NCBI RefSeq assembly: GCF_013004065.1
Contig: NZ_CP053084.1
Span: 3,100,001-3,164,000 of the forward strand
Reading direction: 5' to 3'
DNA: 64,000 nt
Source: Limnobacter sp. SAORIC-580
GTDB taxonomy: Bacteria > Pseudomonadota > Gammaproteobacteria > Burkholderiales > Burkholderiaceae_B
Position numbers and translations under genes: made by a program. A model generated the notes under the pieces. The model was not told the origin of the DNA, ran no database searches, and was given only the letters and a program-made list of their open reading frames with translations. Positions 45,465 to 54,447 of this stretch are shown piece after piece (the stretch's first letter is position 1; each line of letters starts with the position of its first letter).

Positions 45465-46397
45465 TCAGGCACCCATCCAGCCCAATGCAATGGCTGTAAG
45501 CACGGTGGATACACCGGCCGTGTAAATTGTTTTCAGTTTTCCAGTCATTTTGATGCTCTCCGGAATCATTTCATTACAAACCACAAATGCCATCGCACCG
45601 GCGGCAAAAGCCATTGAAGCGGGCGTACCCATGGCCCATGAATCGGCAGTAATTACACCCAAACCAGCGCCCAGTGGTTCAACCAACCCTGTGGCCAATG
45701 CGGCCAGCGCAGCAAGCGCTTTGTGCACGCCAATGCTCCACAAGGCTGTGGCCACGATCAAGCCTTCCGGAATGTTTTGCAAACCGATCGAGAATGCCGT
45801 GCCGGATGCACCGTTCAGGTTGCCTGCACTGGCACCCACTGCAAAACCTTCCGGTACGTTGTGCAAAGCAATGGCAATGGTCATCAGCAAGGCCATGCGC
45901 AGGCGTTGATTGCCCGCCATTTCCGGGCCTGCCACGGGGTGTTCATGCGGCAGGGTTTGGTCTAGCACTGTCATCACACCGTAGCCTGCTGCTGTGGCTA
46001 CCAGCACCACCATCAAAGCGCCTTCCGTTTGAATGGCAGGGATAAACAGGGACATGACCGCTGCGGCTGCCATCATGCCGCCTGCGATCGCAATAAACAA
46101 ACCCAGGCCTTTGTCATCAATTTTCTTCATGACCAGCAAAGCCATGCCACCAAGGCCGGTGGCCGCACCGGCAATGGCCGAAAACTCGACAGCCTGAAGC
46201 TTGGAGGGGCTTGCCGCAATGTACTGAACCGCAGCCCAAACCGCAGGTGCCCCTTGTGTGACGATGAGGTACAAACCCAGCGCAACAATCAGAATTCCCA
46301 CCACGCCACGCGCAGCGCGAAACGCACGAACGGCGTCCAGCCCAGCGTGGTCGGCGATGTTCAGACCCACAATTTTGGTCATTTGATGAAAACTCAT
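45465..46397 (-). CDS. ZIP-family metal transporter
   Basis: 310 residues with eight hydrophobic segments after an N-terminal ~30-residue cytosolic part. The ZIP signature helices are present: MTIAIALHNVPEGFAVGASA (HNxPEG, helix IV) and FSIGLQNIPEGLIVATALWS (helix V, QNIPEG). Metal-binding residues H, N, E of both helices are kept. A loop with HEHP (LPHEHPVAGPEM) is short for this family. Takes up divalent metal such as Zn2+ or Fe2+, or manganese, into the cytoplasm. Transcribed away from the EgtB/SenA-like gene's end; no metal-responsive operator recognised upstream. Confidence 0.9.
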   Translation of the reverse strand: MSFHQMTKIVGLNIADHAGLDAVRAFRAARGVVGILIVALGLYLIVTQGAPAVWAAVQYIAASPSKLQAVEFSAIAGAATGLGGMALLVMKKIDDKGLGLFIAIAGGMMAAAAVMSLFIPAIQTEGALMVVLVATAAGYGVMTVLDQTLPHEHPVAGPEMAGNQRLRMALLMTIAIALHNVPEGFAVGASAGNLNGASGTAFSIGLQNIPEGLIVATALWSIGVHKALAALAALATGLVEPLGAGLGVITADSWAMGTPASMAFAAGAMAFVVCNEMIPESIKMTGKLKTIYTAGVSTVLTAIALGWMGA

Positions 46398-46493
46398 GGC
46401 GGGCTCCTGTGCTTCAAAGACTTGATTACACAGTTAGATTGCCCGAGAGAATATTATTCGTCTAACGGATAATTTCTTTAAAGTTAATCGCTT

Positions 46494-47684
46494 TTACCGA
46501 TTAATGGCGCAGGTTCTGAAGCCGGACAACACGTCTTGCCGATCCGGTTGAAAATAGTTGCGGTATTTGGGGTGAACCATTTCGGCAGAAGTGGCCCAAC
46601 TTGCTCCCTTCAGTACCTTTCGATCATGAAACCAGGGTTTGGAGTAATCGACGTAAGGGTGCATTTTGAACCCGTCGAATGGCAAAAAGGTATTGGCAGT
46701 CCATTCCCACACCTGCCCCCACTGCATATTGGCTTGTGTGTGTGCGGCGTATTCCCATTCAGCCTCAGTGGGCAGCCTGCGGCCCGCCCACTGGCAATAC
46801 GCCTGGGCATCCAGCCAACTGATGTTCTCGGCTGGTGCACTCAGCTTGAGCGGTGTTTTTTGACCATAACCCAGATTAATCCAGCCATCGTTTTCAAATG
46901 CAACAAAAGCAGGCATGGGGTGTTGGGTGGCCTGTACAAATTCAAGATACTGCGCCCAGCTGACCGGGCGTGAATCGATGGTGAATGCCTGTAACTGCAC
47001 CACACAGGCGGGTACTTCGTTGTCGAATGCAAAACCCTCACCCTGCCAGCCGAGGGTCCACTGGCTGGCCGGAAGGTGAAGCTGAACTGATTCGCTGCAC
47101 TCCTGCACGCCGGGCCGGCATGCGTTGTGGGGGCGCAATTGGATGTTCAGCAACTTGGCCATGAAAACCGCAGCTTCGTTGTGCATTTGTTCATGCAACA
47201 CACACAAGCGGAAAAAATAAAGGTACTGGTCGGCATTACCAGGGTCGCTGGCGCACAACGCGTCAGCCTGCTCCAGCAACTTCAAGGTGTCGCACAGCGA
47301 GGCGGCCAGATAATCAAGGGTGCCTTGCAAATCGGGCAAGCCGATTTCCCAGCGGGTGTCGTGTGCAATGGTGCTTGAATTCAGGCGTGCATCGGCATTG
47401 AACAGGCGAGACTCCCGTTTGGGTGCATCGGGATTGCACTGCACACCCAAGGCCCAGTCGGGGTTTCGGGCCAGCCACCAGTCTTGAAACCAGGCCACAT
47501 GGCACAACTCCCAAAGTGGCGGGTTCAATTCAGGGCGACGAGGCACCTTGCAGTCCGAACCCAAAGCGGCCACGTAGTCCTCCAGCAAACCCAAGGTGCG
47601 CTCGCGCGTGCGCAACAAAGCGTCGCGAAGAAATGCGGCGTTCGCTGTTCGGGCCAACTGGGCTGGATTGATGCGGCTGTTCAC
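46494..47684 (-). CDS. EgtB/SenA-type non-haem iron sulfoxide/selenoxide synthase
   Basis: 396 residues with the GTG at 47684, which opens at VNSRINPAQLARTANAAFLR; a longer frame to 47804 would overlap oxyR with non-homologous sequence. DinB_2 domain: PELNPPLWELCHVAWFQDWW (first iron His) and VLHEQMHNEAAVFMAKLLNI (HxxxH motif), then an FGE-sulfatase domain with SWLDAQAYCQWAGRRLPTEA and LKGASWATSAEMVHPKYR. This is the family that joins hercynine with a sulfur or selenium donor (ergothioneine EgtB, selenoneine SenA). The WFQDWW-LARNP start resembles SenA more than EgtB by my memory. No egtD, senB or senC lies in the window. Diverges from oxyR. Confidence 0.85.
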   Translation of the reverse strand: MNSRINPAQLARTANAAFLRDALLRTRERTLGLLEDYVAALGSDCKVPRRPELNPPLWELCHVAWFQDWWLARNPDWALGVQCNPDAPKRESRLFNADARLNSSTIAHDTRWEIGLPDLQGTLDYLAASLCDTLKLLEQADALCASDPGNADQYLYFFRLCVLHEQMHNEAAVFMAKLLNIQLRPHNACRPGVQECSESVQLHLPASQWTLGWQGEGFAFDNEVPACVVQLQAFTIDSRPVSWAQYLEFVQATQHPMPAFVAFENDGWINLGYGQKTPLKLSAPAENISWLDAQAYCQWAGRRLPTEAEWEYAAHTQANMQWGQVWEWTANTFLPFDGFKMHPYVDYSKPWFHDRKVLKGASWATSAEMVHPKYRNYFQPDRQDVLSGFRTCAINR

Positions 47685-47767
47685 AAAGACACTGCGGTGA
47701 TGAGGACACGATAAGTGTACGACAAATGGATACAATGAAAGCAATCGGAAATGTCGATCAAGAAGGA

Positions 47768-48703
47768 ATGAACACACTGAACACCCAAGCCAGCGCCCTT
47801 TCATTGAAGCAACTCAGCTATTTGCTGGCCGTGGCTGAAACACTCAACTTCACCCGGGCGGCCGAGCGGTGTTTTGTGACGCAATCTACTTTGTCAGGCG
47901 GGATTGCCGAACTTGAGCGCACACTGGGTGTGCAATTGGTAGAACGCGACCGCCAGCGGGTAGCACTGACGCCAGTGGGTGTAGAAGTGGTGGAGCGTGC
48001 ACAAAGTATTTTGTCGGCCAGCCGCGACCTGGTGGCGCGCGCGCAAATGGCAGCCGACCCCGCCAGCGGAGAATTCCGGCTGGGCATCATACCGACCATT
48101 GCGCCCTTTTTGCTCGGTGCAATTTTAAGCAAAACCAGAACCGGCTTTCCTGATTTGATACTACGCGTGCGCGAAAGCCAAACCGCAGCCTTGCTTCAAG
48201 AACTGGAACTCGGCGAACTGGATGCCGCGCTGATAGCCCTGCCCATCGATTTGGGCAAACTGAAGGCTTTTCCGCTGTTTGAAGAACCCTTGCGATTGGT
48301 CGCCCACAGAAACGACGCCCTATGTAAAACCACGGGTGTACGCCTGCGCGAGGTGGACACTCGCCGCCTGCTGTTGCTTGAGAAAGGCCACTGCCTGCGT
48401 GACCACACCGTATCGGCTTGCAGCGCCAAACAACGGGAAGCGAACAACAACGACAGCAATCCGGTTGAGGCCAGCAGCTTGGCCACCATGGTTCAATTGG
48501 TGAATTCGGGCCTGGGCTGTGCCTTGTTGCCTGATATGGCCATACGGGCCGGTTTGCTGCACAAAACCGAAGTGAAACAGATTGAACTGGCTGCGCCTTT
48601 GCCCAGCCGAGAAATTGCCTTGGTGACCCGCAACAGCCACCCCAAACTGCACTTTATTGAAACGGCACTTTGCCCATTGTTAAAGGCTTGTCAGCCGGGG
48701 TAA
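47768..48703 (+). CDS. oxyR: Hydrogen peroxide-sensing LysR regulator OxyR
   Basis: 311 residues from the ATG at 47768 (RBS AGAAGG); an ATG at 47726 adds 14 unmatched residues. LysR helix-turn-helix (~13-70, SLKQLSYLLAVAETLNFTRA ... FVTQSTLSGGIAELERTLG). The sensing domain has EKGHCLRDHTVSAC: Cys209 and Cys218 spaced by nine residues, as Cys199/Cys208 of E. coli OxyR, so peroxide sensing should work. Activates peroxide defence genes. Its immediate divergent partner is the EgtB/SenA-like gene, which suggests the thiol/selenol is peroxide-regulated; this is inference. Confidence 0.93.
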   Translation: MNTLNTQASALSLKQLSYLLAVAETLNFTRAAERCFVTQSTLSGGIAELERTLGVQLVERDRQRVALTPVGVEVVERAQSILSASRDLVARAQMAADPASGEFRLGIIPTIAPFLLGAILSKTRTGFPDLILRVRESQTAALLQELELGELDAALIALPIDLGKLKAFPLFEEPLRLVAHRNDALCKTTGVRLREVDTRRLLLLEKGHCLRDHTVSACSAKQREANNNDSNPVEASSLATMVQLVNSGLGCALLPDMAIRAGLLHKTEVKQIELAAPLPSREIALVTRNSHPKLHFIETALCPLLKACQPG

Positions 48704-48737
48704 ACGGCAAACCACTTCAATTTGCATCACTTGGAAT

Positions 48738-48766
48738 TTAACTGGTATGATCAGTTGACCAGTTAA
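48738..48766. promoter_or_regulatory. Operator-like palindrome TTAACTGGT-N11-ACCAGTTAA
   Basis: Perfect 9-bp arms at 48738-48746 and 48758-48766, 30 bases ahead of the GntR-family gene. The centre has GATCAGTTGACCAG, a second close echo of the arm. TGGT...ACCA cores are characteristic of FadR-subfamily operators, so autoregulation by the adjacent gene product is likely. Confidence 0.7.
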
Positions 48767-48795
48767 ACAATCCTTGCCCTCCAGTTCTACAAACC

Positions 48796-49503
48796 ATGGA
48801 AAATATTCAAAAAATTTCGATCTCTGAGCAGGTTTACATCCAGCTTCGCGATCGAATTCTTAAAAAGGTATTACCAGTTGGGACTGAATTGCCCTCTGAG
48901 CGTGAGCTATCTGAAACCCTTGGGGTGAACAGAGGTGCCGTGCGCGAGGCAATCAAGCGTTTGCAACAGGCCAGACTGGTTCGGGTACGCCATGGTGGTG
49001 CTACACAGGTTGAGAACTTTGAAGCCGAGGGAGGCCTTGAACTGCTGCCAAGCCTGATGGTAAGTGCACATGGGCAAGTCAACCTCGAAGTGGCCCGGGG
49101 AATCGTAGCCTTGCGCAAGGCTTTGGCGCCAGTGGTGGCTGGGCAAGCAGCAGTGCACGGCGGCAAGGCATTGGCCGATGCACTGAAGCCGGTGATTGCC
49201 AACATGCAAAATACCAGCGAACTGCCAAAACTTCAGCAACTGGCCTTTGATTTTTGGGCCCTGGTGGTGCAAGGCAGCGGCAATGTGGTGTTCAAGCTGG
49301 CTTTCAATTCCATGAATCAAACCTACCTTGCGGCCTGGAACACGCTGACCTTGGTAATGCAGGACGAGTTTCGCGATGTAAATACGCTGGTCCAGCTTGC
49401 GCAGGCCATCGAAGCCGGAGAACAAAGGCGTTGCGAGGTGCTGGCCCGGCAACATGTGGAACTGGGCAGCCGTGCATTGAACGCTGCACTGGGTACCGCG
49501 TAA
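48796..49503 (+). CDS. GntR-family (FadR-subfamily) transcription regulator
   Basis: 235 residues. Winged helix-turn-helix at ~8-75 (QVYIQLRDRILKKVLPVGTE, LPSERELSETLGVNRGAVRE, AIKRLQQARLVRVRHGGATQ) and an FCD-like helical effector domain (~90-230). Two acidic/His metal-binding residues typical of FCD domains are not obvious, so the effector mode may differ. First gene of a plus-strand group with a fatty-acid-hydroxylase-family gene (26 bases on) and nnrU (40 more), and an operator-like palindrome sits in its promoter. Effector could be a lipid intermediate, by context only. Confidence 0.88.
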   Translation: MENIQKISISEQVYIQLRDRILKKVLPVGTELPSERELSETLGVNRGAVREAIKRLQQARLVRVRHGGATQVENFEAEGGLELLPSLMVSAHGQVNLEVARGIVALRKALAPVVAGQAAVHGGKALADALKPVIANMQNTSELPKLQQLAFDFWALVVQGSGNVVFKLAFNSMNQTYLAAWNTLTLVMQDEFRDVNTLVQLAQAIEAGEQRRCEVLARQHVELGSRALNAALGTA

Positions 49504-49528
49504 CACCTATCTATATACGGAGACACAC

Positions 49529-50110
49529 ATGTTGGGAATTCCTTTGGGTCTGTTGACCGCCAATGCTGTGGAATGGGGCATGCACAAATACGTGCTGCAC
49601 GGCATGGGAAAAAAACGAGGTACATTCTGGGCCTTTCACTTTCACGAGCACCACAGGGAAGTGCGTGAACATGGTTACTACGACCCGAACTATGAGCGCT
49701 TTCCGCTCGGGATGCATGCACAGGGCAAAGAAGCCTGGGCCTTGATTGCCAGCGCCGTGGCAGTGGCACCGCTGTTTCCGGTAGCACCTTTTTTTGTGGG
49801 CACTCTTTGGTACAGCAGCCTGAATTACTATCGGGTTCACAAAAAAAGCCATATGAACCCAGCCTGGGGTGAGCAACGCGTGCCCTGGCACTTCGACCAC
49901 CACATGGGCAACAACCCTGGCGCCAACTGGTGCGTCACCCGCCCGTGGTTTGATTACATCATGGGCACCCGGGTGTTTACCGAAGCTGGGGTGCGTGAAG
50001 ACAATGTGCTGGGTTTTAAACAAATTCCGGCCTGGCTTGAACGTTTGCTGCCCAAACCCGAATCACTGGGCACCTTCGCCCCAAAACCGGCAGCACGGCG
50101 CGCAGCGTAA
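49529..50110 (+). CDS. Fatty acid hydroxylase/sterol desaturase superfamily protein
   Basis: 193 residues, short for the family. Di-iron histidine boxes are visible: HKYVLH (first box), HFHEHHR (second), HKKSH and HFDHH (third region). Hydrophobic segments at ~1-15, 75-95 and ~95-110, so it is membrane-bound. It should hydroxylate or desaturate a lipid substrate using O2 and an electron donor. It follows the GntR-type regulator in the same direction by 26 bases, and lies 40 bases before nnrU. The exact substrate cannot be given. A sulfonolipid-, carotenoid- or fatty acid-type hydroxylase are options. Confidence 0.83.
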   Translation: MLGIPLGLLTANAVEWGMHKYVLHGMGKKRGTFWAFHFHEHHREVREHGYYDPNYERFPLGMHAQGKEAWALIASAVAVAPLFPVAPFFVGTLWYSSLNYYRVHKKSHMNPAWGEQRVPWHFDHHMGNNPGANWCVTRPWFDYIMGTRVFTEAGVREDNVLGFKQIPAWLERLLPKPESLGTFAPKPAARRAA

Positions 50111-50150
50111 GCCTGTGACATAATCGGTTCACTACAAAAAGGAGAACTGA

Positions 50151-50738
50151 ATGGGCTTGTTGATATTGGTCGCCGGGTTGGCGCTTTTTTTGGGCATGCA
50201 CGCGACTCGAATTCCAGATGACCAACGCCGGTCGGGCATGATTGCGAGGCTTGGCAAAGGCAAGTACCGCGGCATTTACACAGCCGTTTCTATACTGGGC
50301 TTGGTGCTGATTGTCTACGGATACGGCCAGGCCCGGCTTGACCCTGTTTTTGTGTGGAATCCGCCCGCGGCCATGCGCCACATTGCGGCACTTCTCATGC
50401 TGGTGTCTTTCATCATGTTGGCGGCTTGTTATGTGCCCACCAACCACATCAAGGCCAAGTTACAGCACCCCATGACCTTGTCTGTAAAAGTGTGGGCGCT
50501 GGCGCATTTGATCGCCAATGGCACGCTGGCCGATATTATTTTGTTTGGATCATTTTTGATGTGGGCGGTGTTGCTGTTTAAAACCGCACGCAGGCGCGCC
50601 ATTCCCATGGGTTTTGCGGGCGACGGTCCCACCAAAGTGGGCACGCTGATGACCGTGGTGGTGGGTGTACTGGCTTGGCTGGTTTTCGCGGCTTGGCTGC
50701 ATGTTCATTTGATCGGTATTAGCCCGTTCAGCCGATAA
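50151..50738 (+). CDS. NnrU family membrane protein
   Basis: 195 residues with five to six hydrophobic segments (~1-18, 42-60, 75-95, 110-145, 163-185). Matches the NnrU family, first noted next to nitrite/nitric oxide reductase genes. Marks: LGMHATRIPDDQRRSGMIAR, KGKYRGIYTAVSILGLVLIV, HPMTLSVKVWALAHLIANGT, LADIILFGSFLMWAVLLFKT. No denitrification gene is nearby. A strong terminator follows 20 bases later. Function unknown; the name is only the family name. Confidence 0.88.
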   Translation: MGLLILVAGLALFLGMHATRIPDDQRRSGMIARLGKGKYRGIYTAVSILGLVLIVYGYGQARLDPVFVWNPPAAMRHIAALLMLVSFIMLAACYVPTNHIKAKLQHPMTLSVKVWALAHLIANGTLADIILFGSFLMWAVLLFKTARRRAIPMGFAGDGPTKVGTLMTVVVGVLAWLVFAAWLHVHLIGISPFSR

Positions 50739-50756
50739 GTAACTGGCGTTAAAAAA

Positions 50757-50785
50757 AAGCCCCTGTGTGTTGCGCACAGGGGCTT
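50757..50785. terminator. Bidirectional Rho-independent terminator
   Basis: AAGCCCCTGTG (50757-50767) pairs with CACAGGGGCTT (50775-50785); A-run before and T-run after (TTTTTT) make it work both ways. It ends the nnrU transcript and the convergent antiporter transcript. Confidence 0.93.
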
Positions 50786-50806
50786 TTTTATTGAACCTCT
50801 ACTGGT

Positions 50807-52081
50807 TCACAGATACCAGAAGCAAAGTGCCGCGACCGCCGTGGGCCCGAGGGCACCGGCAAGCAAGCCTCCAGCTGACACGGCTTCGTCAGGGAATTGG
50901 CGCTTGAGCAGTGACAAACCCGCTGGGTTGGGCGCATTGGCAATCACCGTAAGGCCGCCGCCCGCCACCGCACCAGCCACCAGGGCATAGCGGAAACTTT
51001 CTGAGGTGCCCTCAATCAGCGACCCCAAATAAGTGAGCGCGGCGTTGTCAGTGATCGCTGTAAGTGCCATGGCTGCAACGAACAACACGCCATCGTCCAG
51101 GTCGCTGACCGCGGGCTGCAACCACCATTGTTGCATGCCACCCAGTACCACAAGGCCCGCGAGGAAGAACGCCACCAGCAAACCTTCCTTCAACAACAAG
51201 CGGGACTGGAAAGTGTTGTATGCGGCCGTAAAACCCAGGAAAAACAGGAAAATGCCCAAGAACACGGCTGGGTGATGCGCAAACAAAACCACCGCGCCCA
51301 AAAAGGCCAAGTGAATGACCATGGCCCACCAGGGCACTGGCGCCAGCGGCTGGCCGTCTTCACCCAAGGCCTCGGGTTTTTTGACTTCGGCGCCCAAATG
51401 TTTGGCAGCGAAGAAAATAAACACTGTGGCATTAATGAATACGCCAATAGCTGCCTTCCAGCCAAAGTTGGCCAGCATGAAGGGGGTATCCCAGTTCCAG
51501 GTGGCAGCCACCATCAATACAGGTGGTGCAGCAAAGGAGGTGAGTACACCGCCAATCGAGATGTTTACAAACAAAACACCCAGGCCCCAATAGCGGATGA
51601 AATTGGGCACAGTCTTGGAAAACAGCACGTCGCGAAGCAGCAAGGCCGCCAAGGTCATCGCGGCTGGTTCAGTAATCAAACTGCCCAGCAGGGGCACCAT
51701 GAACAGGCCCAGCCAGGTGAAGGCAACACCTTTGTTCACGGGCATCAAACGGGCCAAACCCTCTACCAGCAGACGGGAGGCATCCAGCACGGGGCGGCTT
51801 GCAGCCACCACCATGATCACGAATACGAACAAGGGCTCGGTGTAATGGCGGGTATCCACATACTCCACGGCTGAATCGAGGTTGACTGAAAAAGCCATGG
51901 CAATAACCAAAAACAGGGCCCAAATGCCAAATACCGCTTCAACCTCGCCTAGCAGGTGAAACAAGCCACTGTGGTGTTTGCTGTGGTGGGCCAGGCGTTC
52001 AAAGTAGCTGGCCGAAAAAGTGTGAATAAGCGCGCCGGCAAAAAGAAAGGCGGCAATCCATTGAATGGTGGTTGCTGTCAT
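50807..52081 (-). CDS. Putative Na+/H+ antiporter (Na_H_antiport_3 type)
   Basis: 424 residues with about eleven hydrophobic segments over the whole length. Marks: GEVEAVFGIWALFLVIAMAF, LLGSLITEPAAMTLAALLLR, VNISIGGVLTSFAAPPVLMV, ALTAITDNAALTYLGSLIEG and VIANAPNPAGLSLL, which show two inverted repeat-like halves with T-E-P-A and T-D-N-A motifs. These belong to the Na+/H+ antiporter family related to NhaD/ArsB-type ion transporters. The first ~45 residues carry YFERLAHHSKHHSGLFH, a His-rich cytosolic or loop segment. Single gene between terminator and divergent TonB receptor. Confidence 0.82.
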   Translation of the reverse strand: MTATTIQWIAAFLFAGALIHTFSASYFERLAHHSKHHSGLFHLLGEVEAVFGIWALFLVIAMAFSVNLDSAVEYVDTRHYTEPLFVFVIMVVAASRPVLDASRLLVEGLARLMPVNKGVAFTWLGLFMVPLLGSLITEPAAMTLAALLLRDVLFSKTVPNFIRYWGLGVLFVNISIGGVLTSFAAPPVLMVAATWNWDTPFMLANFGWKAAIGVFINATVFIFFAAKHLGAEVKKPEALGEDGQPLAPVPWWAMVIHLAFLGAVVLFAHHPAVFLGIFLFFLGFTAAYNTFQSRLLLKEGLLVAFFLAGLVVLGGMQQWWLQPAVSDLDDGVLFVAAMALTAITDNAALTYLGSLIEGTSESFRYALVAGAVAGGGLTVIANAPNPAGLSLLKRQFPDEAVSAGGLLAGALGPTAVAALCFWYL

Positions 52082-52144
52082 GTCGGGGTCTATTGTTGTG
52101 AAGGTTAATCAAGCGATCTGATAGAGGGAGCCTATCACGCCATT

Positions 52145-52184
52145 AAAGTTCCCCGTATTACGAATATTTTCGGGAAAAGTTCCC
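52145..52184 (+). promoter_or_regulatory. Direct repeat AAAGTTCCC and inverted TTCCCCG/CGGGAA before a TonB receptor gene
   Basis: AAAGTTCCC at 52145-52153 and 52176-52184, spaced 31 bases (about three helical turns); between them CCCCGTATTACGAATATTTTCGGG also reads as an imperfect inverted repeat. Located 67 bases before the ATG at 52251. A regulator-binding site is likely; a classical Fur box was not recognised. Confidence 0.4.
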
Positions 52185-52250
52185 TTGGAAAGTGCGCTGT
52201 CCAGTTCCTACACTTACTTCAGAACATAAAAGAACTCGGAGAGGTAGGAC

Positions 52251-54431
52251 ATGGGTACATTCAAAAAAACAGCAATCACCAGTGCGGTGCTGATCATGTT
52301 GGGGCACGGCGGCTTGGCCTTTGCGCAAAGCAATGCATTGCCAGGCGTCGAGGTGTCGGGCAACAGTATCTTGCCTTCCAATATTGAAAATTTACCCGGC
52401 TCGTCGAACGTGCTGACTCGGGAAGACCTGGACAAACGCGAACCCTTTTCCATTCTGGAACTGGTTCGAGAAGTACCCGGTCTGCACGTGGTGTCTGAGG
52501 ACGCTGCGGGCACTCACCTGAATATCGGATTGCGCGGGCTGAACCCAAGACGCAGTTCCCGAACACTGCTTTTGGAAGACGGTGCACCCACTGTATTTTT
52601 TGCGCCCTATGGCGACCCCTCTGCACATTACTCCACACCACTGGAGCGACTGGAGCGCGTAGAGGTACTGAAAGGATCGGGTCAAATTTTGTATGGCCCG
52701 CAAACGCTGGGCGGGATGATCAACTTCGTGACGAAACCCGTACCGCGAGACGGTTTTGAAGGTTCCGCAAAATTGTCGGTGGGCAATGAAGGCTACCGGG
52801 GTGCACACCTGAACCTTGGAACCGGTTCGGAACAAGGCGGCATCATGATTGATTTGCTCAAGCGCCAAGGCGACGGCATTCGCGCACAGCATGAATTCGA
52901 TGTACAAGATGTAACCATCAAGGGCCAGTTGAATATCAACAGTGCACACACCCTGACTGCGAAGTACACCCGGTTTGAAGAAGATTCGCTGTTCAGCGAG
53001 ACCGGGCTTACCGCACAGGAGTATTTGCGAGACCCCTATTCGGTGCCAGGCACCGAGGGCGAACGCTATCTGATGGACCGCGACACCATTCAGTTGATTC
53101 ATGGCTGGCAATTGGGAGAACGTGCCCGCCTGACCACGCAGGTGTACCACACCAAAACTGACAGAACTTCTTTGCGCTCGCGCGAATTTGAATCGGCCTT
53201 TGACCCCATGGACCCTACCACGATTGGCTTGGGTGAGCTGGAAACCGAATTTGCAACAAGGCCGCGTCAATACGATGTGTTCGGCATTGAACCGAAGCTT
53301 GAATTCACCCATTCTGCTTTTGGTGTACCCAGCGAAACCATCATCGGCATGCGCTACCACACGGAAGACATTGACCGTAAGAAATTTGAATTCGACAACT
53401 TCGCCGACACCACACCCGAGGCAGATGAACGCCTGCTGGCCGATGTGGAAGCCACTGCATTTTTTGCACAGAACACCTTCTTGATAGGCGACTGGACTTT
53501 GACCCCCGGCGTACGCGTGGAGCAAATTGAACAGACCAAGGTGCTGTTTTCCGGTGTGCCTGGTACAGCCAATTTTCAGCAGGAAGACATGTTGGACACC
53601 AGCGAAACCGAGACCCTGCCCGGCATTGGTTTTACCTGGAACGGACTGGAGAATGCGACAGTATTTGGCGGCGTACACCGCGGCTTTGCCCCGCCCCGCC
53701 CAGACCGCGACATTGAAAACGACATGCTTCAGCGCGTGACCCCCGAGCTGGCCACTGTGACTGAATTGGGCATTCGGGGCAATGTGCGTGCCGGCTCCTA
53801 TGAAGCAACTTTCTTCAACCTGGACATTGAAGACATTGTGGTGAACTCAGGCGGTTTTTTCCGAAATGAGGGCGAAGCACAGCACACCGGGTTTGAGTTG
53901 GCGGGTCGATTCAATCTGGGTGAATTGTTCAGTGAAAAGGCCAATCCGTTCTTTGTCAGCATGGCTTACACCAACCTGTTCACCGCTGAATTCAAAAACT
54001 CGGGCGTGGTGGGCGGTGAAGGCGAAGATGGATACGGTACCTACCAGGCGGGCAACCGCTTGCCCTACGCCCCAAAGCACACCCTGGCTTTGAATTTGTC
54101 GTATGAAACTGAACAATGGAATGCCAGGGTTGGCGCAACGCATGTGAGCAAACAATTTGCCAATACCGAGAACTTTGGCGGCACCGAGCCCCTTGGCTTT
54201 TGCCCCAATGGTGAAGACCCTGCAAACGACCTGTTCTGTGGCCTGTTCGGAGAAATTGAAGCTGTCACCTTGCTGAATGCGTCCATCAGCTTTGCACCGG
54301 CGGGCAGCAATATCAGCTACTTCCTGAACGCAGAGAACCTGACGGACAAGCAGTACATTGCTGCGCGTACCAACGGCATTCATCCAGGGAGGCAACGGCA
54401 GGTGGTGGCGGGGATTAATGTGAAGTTTTGA
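52251..54431 (+). CDS. TonB-dependent outer membrane receptor (FecA-like)
   Basis: 726 residues. Signal peptide of ~25 residues (KKTAITSAVLIMLGHGGLAF, cut near AFA-QS). A plug domain (~45-165) has NIENLPGSSNVLTREDLDKR and VEVLKGSGQILYGPQTLGGM, the typical tail of the plug. A 22-strand beta barrel follows, with several FecA-like patches (ATVFGGVHRGFAPPRPDRDI, FLNAENLTDKQYIAARTNGI), and it ends PGRQRQVVAGINVKF with the terminal Phe needed for assembly. Likely imports a ferric chelate or another metal complex. No own sensor/sigma pair next to it. RBS GGAGAGG before the ATG. Confidence 0.92.
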   Translation: MGTFKKTAITSAVLIMLGHGGLAFAQSNALPGVEVSGNSILPSNIENLPGSSNVLTREDLDKREPFSILELVREVPGLHVVSEDAAGTHLNIGLRGLNPRRSSRTLLLEDGAPTVFFAPYGDPSAHYSTPLERLERVEVLKGSGQILYGPQTLGGMINFVTKPVPRDGFEGSAKLSVGNEGYRGAHLNLGTGSEQGGIMIDLLKRQGDGIRAQHEFDVQDVTIKGQLNINSAHTLTAKYTRFEEDSLFSETGLTAQEYLRDPYSVPGTEGERYLMDRDTIQLIHGWQLGERARLTTQVYHTKTDRTSLRSREFESAFDPMDPTTIGLGELETEFATRPRQYDVFGIEPKLEFTHSAFGVPSETIIGMRYHTEDIDRKKFEFDNFADTTPEADERLLADVEATAFFAQNTFLIGDWTLTPGVRVEQIEQTKVLFSGVPGTANFQQEDMLDTSETETLPGIGFTWNGLENATVFGGVHRGFAPPRPDRDIENDMLQRVTPELATVTELGIRGNVRAGSYEATFFNLDIEDIVVNSGGFFRNEGEAQHTGFELAGRFNLGELFSEKANPFFVSMAYTNLFTAEFKNSGVVGGEGEDGYGTYQAGNRLPYAPKHTLALNLSYETEQWNARVGATHVSKQFANTENFGGTEPLGFCPNGEDPANDLFCGLFGEIEAVTLLNASISFAPAGSNISYFLNAENLTDKQYIAARTNGIHPGRQRQVVAGINVKF

Positions 54432-54447
54432 GACTGCGGCAAGACAT

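Noticed and set aside
52392..53678. 428-codon open frame antisense to the first TonB receptor
   Set aside because: Same reason; the receptor frame is complete with signal peptide, plug and terminal Phe.
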